Positions 34,075 to 43,697 are shown, counted from the stretch's first letter. The stretch is 59,296 nt of DNA from JANXUC01 sp043782485 (GCA_043782485.1 JAYWAL010000133.1:1-59296), one strand, 5' to 3'. The notes: generated by a model not told the origin, from the sequence alone. Numbers and translations: made by a program.

Positions 34075-34743
34075 TCAGGTAGGCATTCGGAGTCGAGCGG
34101 GCCTGGAACTCGAACGCTCCCGGTCAGGCCCGTAGTAGCGGAAATGACCTGTAATCCGCCACTGGAACAAGACGTCTTCAATTTTCGGACCCTCACCGAC
34201 GTTGTGCAGCACCAGATTGCGGGAATTCAGCAGAGCATGGCGGTCGACAACGATGCCGATGTGCGGCGTGTTGCCGCCGAGATCCCACGACACGACGTCG
34301 CCGGGCAGGTAGTCTTGGGCGTTCGTCGTTGCCTGGAGAGCAGCCCCTTGGCGCTGGAAGAAGACCATCAGGTTGGGCACGCGGCGGTGGTCGATATTGG
34401 TATCGGTGTGCGACATGCGCCACTTGCGGGGATAGGAGGAGAAGTGCGCAGCCATGTCTTGGTGGACTTCTTTTTGCAGGTCAACTCCCACCCCGCGATA
34501 GGCGCGGATGATTTCGTCAGCACAAACTCCGGTGCTGGCTGGAACATCACCGTTGGGGTAGCGGATGTGGACGTAGTCGGGAACGTAGCGGACAACGTGG
34601 ATGGCGCGCTCGACGGCCGCGGCGACTAGGCGTGAGATAAATTGTTGTTTTGCGGTGGAAGCGGAAGAGGCGCGACCGGCCTGGGCCGCGCAGGTTGGCA
34701 GCAACGCCAGTAGAGTTAGCAGGGAAATGCACAGTCCGCGCAT
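34075..34743 (-). CDS. DUF1287 (YijF-like) secreted protein
   Basis: 222 aa with a signal peptide ending TCAAQA. Family signatures: YPNGDVPASTGVCADEIIRA, LQKEVHQDMAAHF, NIDHRRVPNLMVFF, and GDVVSWDLGGNTPHIGIV. This arrangement (Cys in GVC..., later His in TPHIGIV) resembles an NlpC/P60-type cysteine hydrolase core. DUF1287 proteins have been linked to cell-wall amidase-like folds; the substrate is unknown. Lies beside the EF-P gene on the same strand with a 55-base gap, and is divergent from tdh. Confidence 0.85.
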   Translation of the reverse strand: MRGLCISLLTLLALLPTCAAQAGRASSASTAKQQFISRLVAAAVERAIHVVRYVPDYVHIRYPNGDVPASTGVCADEIIRAYRGVGVDLQKEVHQDMAAHFSSYPRKWRMSHTDTNIDHRRVPNLMVFFQRQGAALQATTNAQDYLPGDVVSWDLGGNTPHIGIVVDRHALLNSRNLVLHNVGEGPKIEDVLFQWRITGHFRYYGPDRERSSSRPARLRMPT

Positions 34744-34843
34744 GTAACTATTCTACCGCCGCTAACTCGGCCACATCGGCAATGCTAGAATCGAGCTTTT
34801 GCTCGATGCATCTGCGCCCTTTTTTGCAAGAAAGCCCCTTATT

Positions 34844-35896
34844 ATGTCTGGAACGATGATTGCTGTGGTAAAACCCTCGGCTGCGCCTGGCGCTGAGATT
34901 CGCGAAGTTCCGATTCCCGAGTTTGGCCCGCGGGATGTGCTGGTCAAGGTGAAAGTTGCATCCATTTGCGGGACGGATTTGCATATCTACAACTGGGACC
35001 GTTGGGCGCAGGGACGGATTCATCCGCCGCTGATTCCAGGACATGAGTTTTGCGGCGAGGTGGCGGCGTTTGGCCGCGAAGTCACCAGCGTGAAAGAGGG
35101 GGATTTTGTCTCCGCCGAGATGCACGTGGCTTGCGGGAAGTGTTTACAGTGCCGCACGGGCGAAGCGCACATTTGCCAGAGCGTCAAGATTATTGGCGTG
35201 GATGCCAATGGGGCGTTCGCGGAGTATGTTGTGATTCCGGAAAGCAACATCTGGAAGCTGGACCCGGCGATTCCACAGGAGTATGCGTCGATACTGGACC
35301 CGTTGGGGAACGCGGTGCATACGGTGCTGGCGGGAGAGATTGCCGGGCGGACCGTGGCCGTGACTGGATGCGGACCGATTGGGTTATTTTCCATTGCAGT
35401 GGCGCGGGCCGTGGGTGCTTCGACAATTTTTGCGCTGGAGGTGAATGAGCATCGGCGCAAGGTGGCAAAGCAGATGCACGCGGATTACGTGCTGGATCCT
35501 ACGAAGGACGATGTTCGTCGGATTGTGAAGGAGCGGACTGGCGGACTCGGCGTGGACGTGGTGCTGGAGATGGCGGGGCATCCGGATGCGATTCGGACGG
35601 GATTCGATATTGTGCGCAGCGGTGGGCGTATTTCGCTGCTCGGGCTGACGTCCAAGCCCATTCCCTTGAATTTTTCCGAAGACATTATTTTTAAGGGGCT
35701 GACAATTCAAGGGATCAACGGGCGCCGCATGTACCAGACGTGGTATCAGATGACGGCCTTGCTGACGAGTGGGCGGCTGGATCTTCGGCCTGTGATCACC
35801 GACCGCCTGCCGATGAAGGATTTCCCGGTGGCGATGGAGAGACTGAAGACGGGCGAGGCTAGCAAGATTCTGGTGTATCCGAGTGGGGTGAAGTAG
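34844..35896 (+). CDS. tdh: L-threonine 3-dehydrogenase
   Basis: Zinc-dependent NAD enzyme that oxidises threonine to 2-amino-3-oxobutanoate, the substrate of Kbl. Catalytic zinc ligands are Cys42 (CGTDLHIYNWD) and His67-Glu68 (PGHEF); a structural zinc site is CGKCLQCRTGEAHIC. The Rossmann motif GCGPIGLFSIAVARAVGA follows. 350 aa from ATG 34844, immediately after TTATT with no ribosome site. Kbl is encoded ~16 kb away on the other strand. The close similarity to E. coli Tdh in the DLHIYNWDRWAQ segment makes the assignment firm. Confidence 0.95.
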   Translation: MSGTMIAVVKPSAAPGAEIREVPIPEFGPRDVLVKVKVASICGTDLHIYNWDRWAQGRIHPPLIPGHEFCGEVAAFGREVTSVKEGDFVSAEMHVACGKCLQCRTGEAHICQSVKIIGVDANGAFAEYVVIPESNIWKLDPAIPQEYASILDPLGNAVHTVLAGEIAGRTVAVTGCGPIGLFSIAVARAVGASTIFALEVNEHRRKVAKQMHADYVLDPTKDDVRRIVKERTGGLGVDVVLEMAGHPDAIRTGFDIVRSGGRISLLGLTSKPIPLNFSEDIIFKGLTIQGINGRRMYQTWYQMTALLTSGRLDLRPVITDRLPMKDFPVAMERLKTGEASKILVYPSGVK

Positions 35897-36062
35897 GTGC
35901 TGACGTCCAGGCGGTCATGTACTTCCGGGCATTACCCTTTTTCTCCGCAACTGATCCAATAATTTCCACACCCCATCGCGAGCGATGCGGAGTAGAATCA
36001 GGCATGCCCACTCATCTGCGGATGGAGTCCGTTAAACCAAGCTCAGGAAAGGAATTTTCATT

Positions 36063-36605
36063 ATGTGGAAACCCGCCAATCAACCGCAAACCCCTTCTCG
36101 CCCCGGTGCGCCGGAACCTGAGCGTGCAGCGATGACGCCGACTCCCCAGAGCGCGCCCGAACCCGGTCCCGTGGCGGCAGCGCCGCGTCCCATTGTTACC
36201 ACTACCGCCGACCAGGCGACGATCGGCAAGTCGCTGGTGATTAAGGGCGAAGTTACAGGATCGGAAGCACTATACATTGATGGCCGCGTCGAAGGCTCGA
36301 TTAACCTGGCGGGCAATCGCGTGACGGTTGGCCGCAACGGCGTGGTGAACGCCAGCGTGACAGCGCGAGAGATCGTGGTGCTAGGCAAGGTAAAGGGCAA
36401 CCTGACCGCCAGCGACCGCGTGGACATTCGTAGCGACGGCTCGCTCACCGGGGACGTAATTGCGGCTCGCATCTCGATTGAGGATGGGGCGTACTTCAAG
36501 GGCGGCATTGATATTCGCAAGGGTGGAGCGCCCGCCAATTCCGGCCAACCCGCGAAAGTGAACGGCGAGGCCGCGAAAGAGCAGGCTGTGGAAGTACGCG
36601 CTTAG
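36063..36605 (+). CDS. Bactofilin
   Basis: Self-assembling cytoskeletal filament protein that organises envelope growth. The N-terminal Pro-rich disordered tail (residues ~1-45) is followed by the beta-helical core of ~16-residue repeats: TIGKSLVIKGEVTGSEALYI, DGRVEGSINLAGNRVTVG, VVNASVTAREIVVLGKVKGN, SDGSLTGDVIAARISIEDGA. A short charged tail closes it. AGGAAAGGA lies before the ATG. The neighbouring murJ makes a cell-wall role plausible. 180 aa. Confidence 0.93.
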   Translation: MWKPANQPQTPSRPGAPEPERAAMTPTPQSAPEPGPVAAAPRPIVTTTADQATIGKSLVIKGEVTGSEALYIDGRVEGSINLAGNRVTVGRNGVVNASVTAREIVVLGKVKGNLTASDRVDIRSDGSLTGDVIAARISIEDGAYFKGGIDIRKGGAPANSGQPAKVNGEAAKEQAVEVRA

Positions 36606-36627
36606 TTTTCGGTTTTAGAATTTATAG

Positions 36628-36655
36628 CGGGCACCTTCGGGTGCCCGTTTGTTTT
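36628..36655 (+). terminator. Intrinsic terminator of the bactofilin gene
   Basis: CGGGCACC/GGTGCCCG with a stable TTCG loop, followed by TTTGTTTT. It ends three bases before the stop codon of the convergent murJ, which could also use the hairpin. Confidence 0.92.
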
Positions 36656-36657
36656 GG

Positions 36658-38238
36658 TCAGTTCTTTCGACGCAGGGCTTGGAGCAGGTCAGAGCGGGTA
36701 AGCCAGAGTCCCGCAAGAGCGGCAGAGGCCCAGGTGAGCGTGGTTAACGCCAGGGCCAAGAAGTCGCCCCAGCGGGTGTTCCTGGCGGGGATTGTGTGCG
36801 CGGCTTCATAGCTGATGAGGGCGGCGGCACCGGCAATCAACGCGGCTTTCGTCAGTTCCTTCCAAGGCAGGCCGTCCCAACGCACCAAACCTCGCGCATG
36901 CAGGAGCACGGCGAGAGCGAGCGTGTTGGCCAGGATGCCCACATCCGAGGCGGCCGCCAACCCTACAAACGAGAACTTGTGAAACAGGACGGAATAGACC
37001 GGCAGCGACGCGACGGTAATGAGGGTACACGCGACCATAGGCGTGATGGTGTCACCGGCGGCGTAGAAGGCACGGGCATAAAGTCCCTGCGCGCACCAAC
37101 AAGCGAGCGAAAGAGCGAACCAGAAGAAATAGACGGCGGTCGTATGCGAATCGGCGACGGAGAATTTGCCGCGACGGTAGACCAAGTCGATAACCGGCAG
37201 AGCAGCGGCCATCATCCAGCCAGTGGCCAGGAAGGAAGCCGCGGTGATGCGGTAAATAGAAGCGTTGACGGTAGCGGCGAACTCGGTCATACGCTTTTCG
37301 CCGAAGAGTCTGGCGAAAAATGGCAGTGACGCTTGACCGGTGGCCTGGCCCAGTACCGCAATTGGAACTGCGAAGAGGCGTTTGGCGTAATTGAGCCGGG
37401 TGATGTCTCCCAGGCCGCCTGAGGCGAAATGGCGAAGGATCCAGTCGTCGGCGGTTACCAGTGAAACGCCGAGCATCAAGGGGACGGAAAGTTTGGCCCA
37501 TTCAAGAAACGCTGGATTGGTGACATCCCATGAGAGACGGAAGCGGGTGCCGATGCGCGCGGCGCCGATGGCGTTAACGAGAAACGGTCCGATGAAAGCG
37601 CCGACCAGCGCCCCGTAGGCTAATGAGGAAATGCCAAACTGGCGACCTAGCGCCACGCCGCCGAGAATGATGAAGAGGTTGTACAGCAGTGGCCCAAACG
37701 CGGGATACAAAAACATGCGCCGGGAAAGCAGCACGGCTGACACCACACCGCCCACGTAGAAAAAGATCTGCGCCGGAAGCAGGATGCGGGTCAGGTGAAC
37801 GCAAAGCGCCATTTGCTCGGCGTCAAACTTCGGCACGACCAGACGCAGAAGCGGCGCGGTGTAGATTTCCGCGAGAAGAACGCCGGCGGCCAGTACCGTG
37901 GTCATGACCGTGATGATGATGGAGAAAGTCTTCTCGGCTTCGCCCTCGCGCTTCTCCGCCACGAAACGGGTGTAGATGGAAATGAAGGTGATGGAAGCGG
38001 CGCCGCCGGCGACGATATAGTTCAGGAAATCCGGGATGGTGAATCCGGCGACGTAGGCATCCGTCAGCCGCCCCGCACCGAATGCCCAGGCAATGTAAGC
38101 TTCCCGCACGTAGCCGATGACGCGCGAGAGCATCACAGCGGTCATCAGCAGAAGAGTGGCGGAAGCGTTGCTGTGCTGATGCGAGGGGCGTAGTATGCGC
38201 AGCGCGCGCGCGAGGATTCCGGGTTGTGAGCTCTCCAT
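36658..38238 (-). CDS. murJ: Lipid II flippase MurJ (MviN)
   Basis: Multi-pass inner-membrane protein (about 14 helices, 526 aa) that flips lipid II for peptidoglycan assembly. Family motifs: TAVMLSRVIGYVREAYIAWA, FGAGRLTDAYVAGFTIPDFL, SITFISIYTRFVAE, and LGQATGQASLPFFARLFGEK. The charged cavity Arg residues of the SRVIGYVRE helix are present. Convergent with bactofilin and divergent from an aminotransferase gene. Confidence 0.94.
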   Translation of the reverse strand: MESSQPGILARALRILRPSHQHSNASATLLLMTAVMLSRVIGYVREAYIAWAFGAGRLTDAYVAGFTIPDFLNYIVAGGAASITFISIYTRFVAEKREGEAEKTFSIIITVMTTVLAAGVLLAEIYTAPLLRLVVPKFDAEQMALCVHLTRILLPAQIFFYVGGVVSAVLLSRRMFLYPAFGPLLYNLFIILGGVALGRQFGISSLAYGALVGAFIGPFLVNAIGAARIGTRFRLSWDVTNPAFLEWAKLSVPLMLGVSLVTADDWILRHFASGGLGDITRLNYAKRLFAVPIAVLGQATGQASLPFFARLFGEKRMTEFAATVNASIYRITAASFLATGWMMAAALPVIDLVYRRGKFSVADSHTTAVYFFWFALSLACWCAQGLYARAFYAAGDTITPMVACTLITVASLPVYSVLFHKFSFVGLAAASDVGILANTLALAVLLHARGLVRWDGLPWKELTKAALIAGAAALISYEAAHTIPARNTRWGDFLALALTTLTWASAALAGLWLTRSDLLQALRRKN

Positions 38239-38347
38239 CTACCGGTGATTGTACAGGGCGGAAATGCGGCTTTCTCAGCCCTATTGTGCCGGGAAGACAC
38301 GTCGGCAACTTTGACACTGCATTTCCGGGCACTGGATAATTCAGTTT

Positions 38348-39712
38348 GTGAGCCCAGCCCGCCATCCCGCCGCGTTTCCCCGGTCGTTTCGTAAAGCACT
38401 TCCGCAGGCTGCGCGCGGCGAAGGGGTCTACCTATGGGATAACCAAGGCCAGCGCTATCTGGATTTTTCCGGGCAGGCGGCGGTGAATTTTATCGGGCAC
38501 GGCGTTCCGGCGATTTCCGAAGCGGTCGCCGCGCAAGCCGCGCAGCTGGAGTTTGTGCACAGCAGCCAATTCACCACGGCGGTGGCCGAAGACTATGCGG
38601 CAGAGTTGTTGGAATTCGCGGGCGCGGCTTTTCGCGGAGGTTGTGTGTACTTCACCAGCGGCGGCTCCGAGGCCGTGGAAACGGCACTCAAGCTGGCGCG
38701 TCAATACCAGATTGAAGTTGGACAGAGCCAGCGCTACCACATGTTGAGCCGCACGCAGAGCTACCACGGCTCGACGTTGGGGGCGCTGGCGGTTTCCGGC
38801 AACGCTCGGCGTCGAGAAATTTACCTGCCTATGGTTCGCGAATTTACTCACGTGGGAATTCCGTATTGCTACCGGTGCGTCTATAACTGCCTGCATGGCG
38901 GCCAGAATTGCGCGGAGAAATATGCGAGTGAGCTGGAAAATGCAATTGAACTCTCCCAGGGCGAAGCGGCTGCTTTTGTTCTAGAACCGGTAAGCGGAGC
39001 CACGCTCGGGGCGGCTGTCCCCACGGCTCGGTACATACAGAGCATCGCCGAAATTTGCGCACGTAAAGGCATATTGTTGATTGCGGATGAAGTGATGACC
39101 GGCATGGGCCGCACCGGGCGCAACTTCGCCGTGGACCACTGGGACATCGCACCAGACATTCTGGTGACCGCCAAGGGGCTTTCCAGTGGGTATGCGCCGC
39201 TGGGCGCGGTGCTCGTGACTCGGAGGGTAGTTGACGCCATCGCCAAAGGCTCCGGGACATTTCTGCACGGCTTTACCTACAACGCCCATCCGCTGTCTGT
39301 GGCCGCTGGGCGGGAAGTCTTGCGATATATGAAACAGCACGAATTGGTGCGGGCGGCGGACTCCGAGGCGCAGGACACGCCCGCAAGCCACTTGAAGGCT
39401 GCGCTCAACGGCCTGCTGGAACACCCCGCGGTGGGGGATGTTCGCGGCATCGGCTTACTGTGGGGCGTTGAGTTCGTGGCTGATAAGGCGACGAAGACGC
39501 CGTTCTTTGCCGATCTGAATTTTGCAGGCCGAGTGAGCGAGGCGGCGAGGAAGCGCGGACTGCTGCTCTATCCCATGCAGGGTTCGGTGAATGGCCATTC
39601 GGGGGACCACGTGTTGATTGCGCCCCCAGCCGTGATTACCCCAGAGCAGATTGACTGGAGTGTAGGCGCGCTGCGGGAGTCCGTGGATGAGGCGTGGGGC
39701 CAGATCGGCTAG
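38348..39712 (+). CDS. Class III PLP-dependent aminotransferase
   Basis: 454 aa from GTG 38348. Motifs: YLDFSGQAAVNFIGHG, FTSGGSEAVETALKLAR, YHGSTLGALAVSGN, LIADEVMTGMGRTG, and PLP-lysine Lys276 in VTAKGLSSGYAPLGA. The group includes acetylornithine, ornithine, 4-aminobutyrate, DAPA and beta-alanine transaminases. No diagnostic residues are visible for a narrower call. A Cys-rich insert CYRCVYNCLHGGQNC (about residues 170-184) resembles the one in the class III enzymes of uncertain substrate annotated as aspartate aminotransferase family. A GATAAT box ends seven bases before the GTG. Confidence 0.85.
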   Translation: MSPARHPAAFPRSFRKALPQAARGEGVYLWDNQGQRYLDFSGQAAVNFIGHGVPAISEAVAAQAAQLEFVHSSQFTTAVAEDYAAELLEFAGAAFRGGCVYFTSGGSEAVETALKLARQYQIEVGQSQRYHMLSRTQSYHGSTLGALAVSGNARRREIYLPMVREFTHVGIPYCYRCVYNCLHGGQNCAEKYASELENAIELSQGEAAAFVLEPVSGATLGAAVPTARYIQSIAEICARKGILLIADEVMTGMGRTGRNFAVDHWDIAPDILVTAKGLSSGYAPLGAVLVTRRVVDAIAKGSGTFLHGFTYNAHPLSVAAGREVLRYMKQHELVRAADSEAQDTPASHLKAALNGLLEHPAVGDVRGIGLLWGVEFVADKATKTPFFADLNFAGRVSEAARKRGLLLYPMQGSVNGHSGDHVLIAPPAVITPEQIDWSVGALRESVDEAWGQIG

Positions 39713-40539
39713 CGCTTTTCTATTTTCTGCAAGCGAAACATCAGCGTGCCCCAGTTCATTTTTGCCCGCATCTGCACCGGCGTGTGGCGTTCGTCGTCGG
39801 CATACCAAATCCACAGCGCGCCCTTGCCCTGGAGCGGGCCGGAGGTGGCTTCCAGGCGTACCCGTGTTGTCGCATAGGACCCAGCGGGAATCTTGACTGC
39901 TTCTTTACCCTCCACCTCGGCTCGAACGTTGGCCGTCTTGCCGCCGTCGTTGATCGGAAATAGGTAGAGATTCCCGGCCGCCAATGGCAGCGACCCTACA
40001 TAGTAGAAGCCGCTTAAGACATCTGTGACGCAGGCGGGAATATCGTTTTCAACGGTTTTGGTGGCATTCGTTTTAAGATTTTTCTCTTCCAGAACGCTCT
40101 TCAGCCGCGCGTAGTCAAAGCGAATCTCGGTCTGCCGTTTGTGGGAGCCTTCCTCGGCGTGCTTGGTAAGGCGAAGAGAGCAAAAAGTCTTAGGGTCAAC
40201 CGCGGACTGGAACTGATCCCGCACCGTATAGAGCAAGCTGACAACACTCGCCGACTCAGCGGTCGCCACAACGTGCTTCTCCGTTGCCGTGCTCTCCACG
40301 TGAATCGTTGCTGCTCCCGCTGTGAAAAAATGCCATTCCACCGCATAGGTGAAATTCGAGCCTTCCGGGAACTGGTAGGTGACCGGTGGCGGCGCAATCC
40401 GCGCAGCTTCGCCGGCCTGCGCGGTGGGATTCTCGCCAGCCATTAGGAGTGCCAGTGAAGCCAAGCTGGCTCGAGCGGCACGCGCGGAGAAAATGAAGCT
40501 GGAGATCAAACAGTTTCCTGATGAGCAGATTTTGAGCAA
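39709..40539 (-). CDS. DUF3108 domain protein
   Basis: 276 aa, starting at TTG 40539 directly after the stop of the upstream gene. Signal-peptide-like N-terminus (LASLALLMAGENPTAQA). The mature protein shows the DUF3108 layout: FTYAVEWHFFTAGAATIHVE, LYTVRDQFQSAVDPKTFCSL, KTVENDIPACVTDVLSGFYY, and WYADDERHTPVQMRAKMNWG. It is a periplasmic all-beta protein of unknown function. It is last in the minus-strand LPS run, so a transport or assembly role at the envelope is plausible. Its 3' end overlaps the aminotransferase 3' end by four bases. Confidence 0.82.
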   Translation of the reverse strand: MLKICSSGNCLISSFIFSARAARASLASLALLMAGENPTAQAGEAARIAPPPVTYQFPEGSNFTYAVEWHFFTAGAATIHVESTATEKHVVATAESASVVSLLYTVRDQFQSAVDPKTFCSLRLTKHAEEGSHKRQTEIRFDYARLKSVLEEKNLKTNATKTVENDIPACVTDVLSGFYYVGSLPLAAGNLYLFPINDGGKTANVRAEVEGKEAVKIPAGSYATTRVRLEATSGPLQGKGALWIWYADDERHTPVQMRAKMNWGTLMFRLQKIEKR

Positions 40540-40540
40540 C

Positions 40541-41095
40541 CTATCGCGAGAACCAAACCAATTTTACGGCGAGCAGAGCCATAATGGCGAGTGCGCCGAG
40601 CAGGGCGTTGTATTCGCGATGCTGAAGGTAAAGGTCCGGAGAAAACGCACCCTGCATTTCCAGGAAGCCGGATAGAAAAGAGCGAAAGCGGGGGATCAAG
40701 CGGGGGACCTTTCGTTCGTATTCCGGAAATGCAGGAAACCGCTCCCGCAAAAAGGCCTCCTCGCCGCGAATTACGGGAAGATAGATGGCGACGAACATGA
40801 CGACTAGCACGACCGCGACCGCCCAACTGCGCGCCGTGAGAGCGAACCCCAGAGCGAGGATGATCGAGCCCAGATACAACGGGTTGCGGGTAAGCGCATA
40901 AGGGCCTGTGGTCGCCAGGTCTTCATTCTTGCGTACGTATCCCGATGCATAGGCCCGAATTCCCAATCCGATTGCGGTGATGGTACTTCCAGCCAGGATC
41001 GACGCCAATGTGGGACGTGCGATCCATAAACAGAACACAACCAGCAGGAAGCCGAGAGGAACACGAATCCGGCGCGCAATACGATTCCACTTCAC
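40541..41095 (-). CDS. Isoprenylcysteine carboxyl methyltransferase-family membrane protein
   Basis: 184 aa from GTG 41095, overlapping the heptosyltransferase stop as GTGA. Several membrane helices and the ICMT/PEMT signature TGPYALTRNPLYLGSIILALG, with the SAM-binding RNPLY core, are followed by RGEEAFLRERFPAFPEYERKVPRLIPR, also typical of this family. The substrate in bacteria is unknown. Placement within an LPS core run hints at methylation of a lipid or sugar-lipid, but that is inference. A longer frame to 41539 is antisense-like filler. Confidence 0.83.
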   Translation of the reverse strand: MKWNRIARRIRVPLGFLLVVFCLWIARPTLASILAGSTITAIGLGIRAYASGYVRKNEDLATTGPYALTRNPLYLGSIILALGFALTARSWAVAVVLVVMFVAIYLPVIRGEEAFLRERFPAFPEYERKVPRLIPRFRSFLSGFLEMQGAFSPDLYLQHREYNALLGALAIMALLAVKLVWFSR

Positions 41096-42171
41096 GCCGT
41101 GCCTCCCTGAAGGAGCTGTCGCGCGGCCGACAGCGCTTCCGCCTCGGTAATGCGCAGCATTCCAGGGTCCGTTTCCGCGCGGCGCTTGTGAGATGTATTG
41201 CTTTCGCCGCTGCGCAGCACGATGCTGCGCGTCCCAAACGGACCGTTGCGGGCTGGGTCTGTGGGGCCAAAGATGGCGACCACCGGAATTTTCAGCGCGG
41301 CCGCCAGATGCAAGGGTCCGGTGTCTCCGCCCACAAAGAGAGCGGCGCGCCGCGTCATCGCGATGAGTTCGCCTAAGGAACACAATACGGGACGCGCCGC
41401 ACCATGGCTTTTGTCGGCCACAGCCTGGGCGAGCGACTCCTCCCCCGGGCCGTGGTTCACCAGAATCGTATGCCCATCCTTGGCAAGCTCCCGAGCGACT
41501 GCGCCATAACGTTCCGGGGGCCATTGCTTGGCACCCCAACCCGCGCCCGGATTCATCAGAACAGGGTTCATCACCTTATGATCGGCAACGTAGCGGTCGC
41601 ACCATTGTTCTGCCAGTGGGTCGCATGGCAAAACCGCTTCGGCCTCAGGCGGCGCCCCGGCAAACGCTGCTACCAGCTCAAGATTCTGTTCGATCACGTG
41701 GGCGGCGCGGGTTCGCACCCTCCTGGTATACAACCCTCGCGCGGGGCCTTCCCGCGGAGCTGCGAACCCAAAGATTTCCGCTGCGCCGGAGCATCGCGCG
41801 ATAAAAGCCGAACGGATCGCGCCTTGAAAATCAAGGGCAACTTCGTAGCGGGCACGACGGACGTCTCCCAGGCCGCGGCGTACGTCACTCCAGGTTGAAG
41901 GTGCGAACAAATTCTTTCGCCACTGCTTGGTGCGAACCCAATGCACGCGGTCTACCAGGGGTTTGTGTTCCGTAGGGGGACCATCGAGCGGGCAACCTCG
42001 CGCGCACAGAAGCTCGGACCAGCGCTGCTCCACAACCCATCCGATCGTCGCATCCGGCAGCGCCTTCCGTAAGGCTGAGACGGCGGGTAGCGCGTGAATC
42101 ACGTCTCCCATGGAGCTGAGCCGCACCACCAACAACTTCTGAGCCGACGATCCGGAAGCTGCCTTGTCCAT
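41092..42171 (-). CDS. waaC: LPS heptosyltransferase (WaaC-like)
   Basis: GT9 glycosyltransferase that adds L-glycero-D-manno-heptose to Kdo in the LPS inner core. 359 aa. The N-terminal LLVVRLSSMGDVIHALPAVSALRK and the C-terminal GGDTGPLHLAAALKIPVVAIFGPTDPARNGP are characteristic, with the nucleotide-sugar site in VLMNPGAGWGAKQWPPERYG. The HALPA and FGPTDPARN motifs favour WaaC (heptosyltransferase I) over WaaF. Follows hldE-type genes, so donor synthesis and transfer are grouped. Confidence 0.9.
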   Translation of the reverse strand: MDKAASGSSAQKLLVVRLSSMGDVIHALPAVSALRKALPDATIGWVVEQRWSELLCARGCPLDGPPTEHKPLVDRVHWVRTKQWRKNLFAPSTWSDVRRGLGDVRRARYEVALDFQGAIRSAFIARCSGAAEIFGFAAPREGPARGLYTRRVRTRAAHVIEQNLELVAAFAGAPPEAEAVLPCDPLAEQWCDRYVADHKVMNPVLMNPGAGWGAKQWPPERYGAVARELAKDGHTILVNHGPGEESLAQAVADKSHGAARPVLCSLGELIAMTRRAALFVGGDTGPLHLAAALKIPVVAIFGPTDPARNGPFGTRSIVLRSGESNTSHKRRAETDPGMLRITEAEALSAARQLLQGGTA

Positions 42172-42177
42172 GCTGTT

Positions 42178-42663
42178 CTAACTGCGGGGCGCCAGGCGGG
42201 TTTGAATAATCGCGCTGGTGGAGTGATCTTTTGGGTCGCCCACGATCTCCACTCGTCCACCGCATTCGCGCACGACGCCCGCCTCGGGCACGTTATCCGC
42301 CGTGTAGTCCGTACCTTTAGCCTGAACGTTGGGGCGAATCTCGCGCACCAGGGCGCGTACGTCAGGTTCGCTGAAGACCACAACCGCGTCCACACCTTCC
42401 AGCGCCGCCAGGATTTCCGCGCGCTCCCATTCCGGCATCAAAGGGCGCCCAACTCCTTTCAGAATTCGAACGCTGTCATCAGAATTGATGGCCACGACCA
42501 GTTTCCCACCAAGAGCCTTGGCCGCGCGCAGATAGCGCACGTGGCCAACATGCAACAGATCGAAGCAGCCGTTCGCCAGAGTGACGCCCTCACCCGCTTG
42601 CCGCCATTGCTCCACCAGCCGCGGCAATTCTTCTCGGGTTACGACTTTGTTCTGATTCGCCAT
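42178..42663 (-). CDS. rfaE2: D-beta-D-heptose 1-phosphate adenylyltransferase
   Basis: Activates heptose-1-phosphate to ADP-heptose. The nucleotidyltransferase core has NGCFDLLHVGH (HxGH at His38-His41) and the substrate motif NSDDSVRILKG. 161 aa, the size of the C-terminal half of E. coli HldE. Here it is a separate protein. ATG 42663 overlaps the kinase stop as TGATG; a TTG three bases earlier is also in frame. Co-translation with the kinase is likely. Confidence 0.93.
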   Translation of the reverse strand: MANQNKVVTREELPRLVEQWRQAGEGVTLANGCFDLLHVGHVRYLRAAKALGGKLVVAINSDDSVRILKGVGRPLMPEWERAEILAALEGVDAVVVFSEPDVRALVREIRPNVQAKGTDYTADNVPEAGVVRECGGRVEIVGDPKDHSTSAIIQTRLAPRS

Positions 42664-43697
42664 CAATGGGATCGCGTCGCAGGAGGCATCTGCTCCAGGG
42701 CTAGTAGCAACTCTGCGCGAGAAACCGTGGCTGTCCCGCGCTTCATCACCACGATTCCGCCCGCGTAATTGGCTAGTTGGGCGGCTTCTTCCGTGCTCGC
42801 GCCAGCAGCCAACGCGGCTGTGAAGGTGGCAATCACCGTATCGCCGGCACCCGTGACGTCGGTGACTTCATCGCTGCCGAACGACGGGATATCCACGGGC
42901 TTGTGCCGCCGCGTAAACGCCACCATGCCGTCGCGACCGCGAGTAATCACCAGCGACTCCAGCTTCAGGCGCCGCACTACCTCCTCGCCGGCGTCAACCA
43001 GTTTGCGCCAGTCCTGCCCCACGCTGACCCGCAACGCCTCTTCTACTTCCGCTTCATTCGGAGTGGCAGCCGTGATTCCGGAAAATTCCAGCATCCGGTG
43101 GCGCGAGTCCAGGGTTACGGGAATGTCTTCCAAGCGGCTCTTCATCCGCACGGCCTCCAGAATTTGCGGCGTCGCCGTTCCATATCCGTAATCAGAAACC
43201 AATAGGGCGTCGGAGGCCTTCGAATACTGTCGCGTCGCCAAAATCAGTTCTCGCGTTAGCGGACGGCTAAGTTTTCCGGCCGGTTCCCGATCAATCCGCA
43301 CAACCTGCTGCCGCCACGTATGCGGCATGCCCGCCAGAATGCGCGTCTTCGTCACCGTGGTGTAGCTCTTGTCGCGCTGGATGCCGGTGAGCGGAATGTG
43401 CTTCTTCTTGAACTGTTGCAACAGCAGCTTGCCGGCTTCGTCCTCGCCAACCACGCCCACGGGCAGCACGTTCACACCCAGATCGGCCAGGTTGTAAATG
43501 GCGTTGGCTCCGCCGCCGGGCACCACCATTCGCTCGCGATGCTTCAAAATTAGAACGGGAGCCTCGCGTGATACCCGCGAAATCTCTCCGAATACAAACT
43601 CATCCGCGACCAGGTCTCCCAGCACCGTCACCGTCGCTTGCGGGAAAGCCTCCACAATCTTCCGGAGGCGGTCGGTTTCCTTCGTGTGTTTTGTCAT
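42663..43697 (-). CDS. rfaE1: D-glycero-beta-D-manno-heptose-7-phosphate kinase
   Basis: Ribokinase-family enzyme phosphorylating heptose-7-phosphate at C1. Motifs: TVLGDLVADEFVFGEISRVS, VPGGGANAIYNLADLG, SDYGYG, and the ATP/anion-hole motif VTGAGDTVIATF. 344 aa, equal to the N-terminal half of E. coli HldE, hence a split pair with the adenylyltransferase. Start ATG 43697 lies directly behind three 17-bp repeats, each of which also contains an ATG. Confidence 0.94.
   Translation of the reverse strand: MTKHTKETDRLRKIVEAFPQATVTVLGDLVADEFVFGEISRVSREAPVLILKHRERMVVPGGGANAIYNLADLGVNVLPVGVVGEDEAGKLLLQQFKKKHIPLTGIQRDKSYTTVTKTRILAGMPHTWRQQVVRIDREPAGKLSRPLTRELILATRQYSKASDALLVSDYGYGTATPQILEAVRMKSRLEDIPVTLDSRHRMLEFSGITAATPNEAEVEEALRVSVGQDWRKLVDAGEEVVRRLKLESLVITRGRDGMVAFTRRHKPVDIPSFGSDEVTDVTGAGDTVIATFTAALAAGASTEEAAQLANYAGGIVVMKRGTATVSRAELLLALEQMPPATRSH

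Noticed and set aside
17335..35896. kbl and tdh as an operon
   Set aside because: They are ~16 kb apart on opposite strands; functionally paired only.
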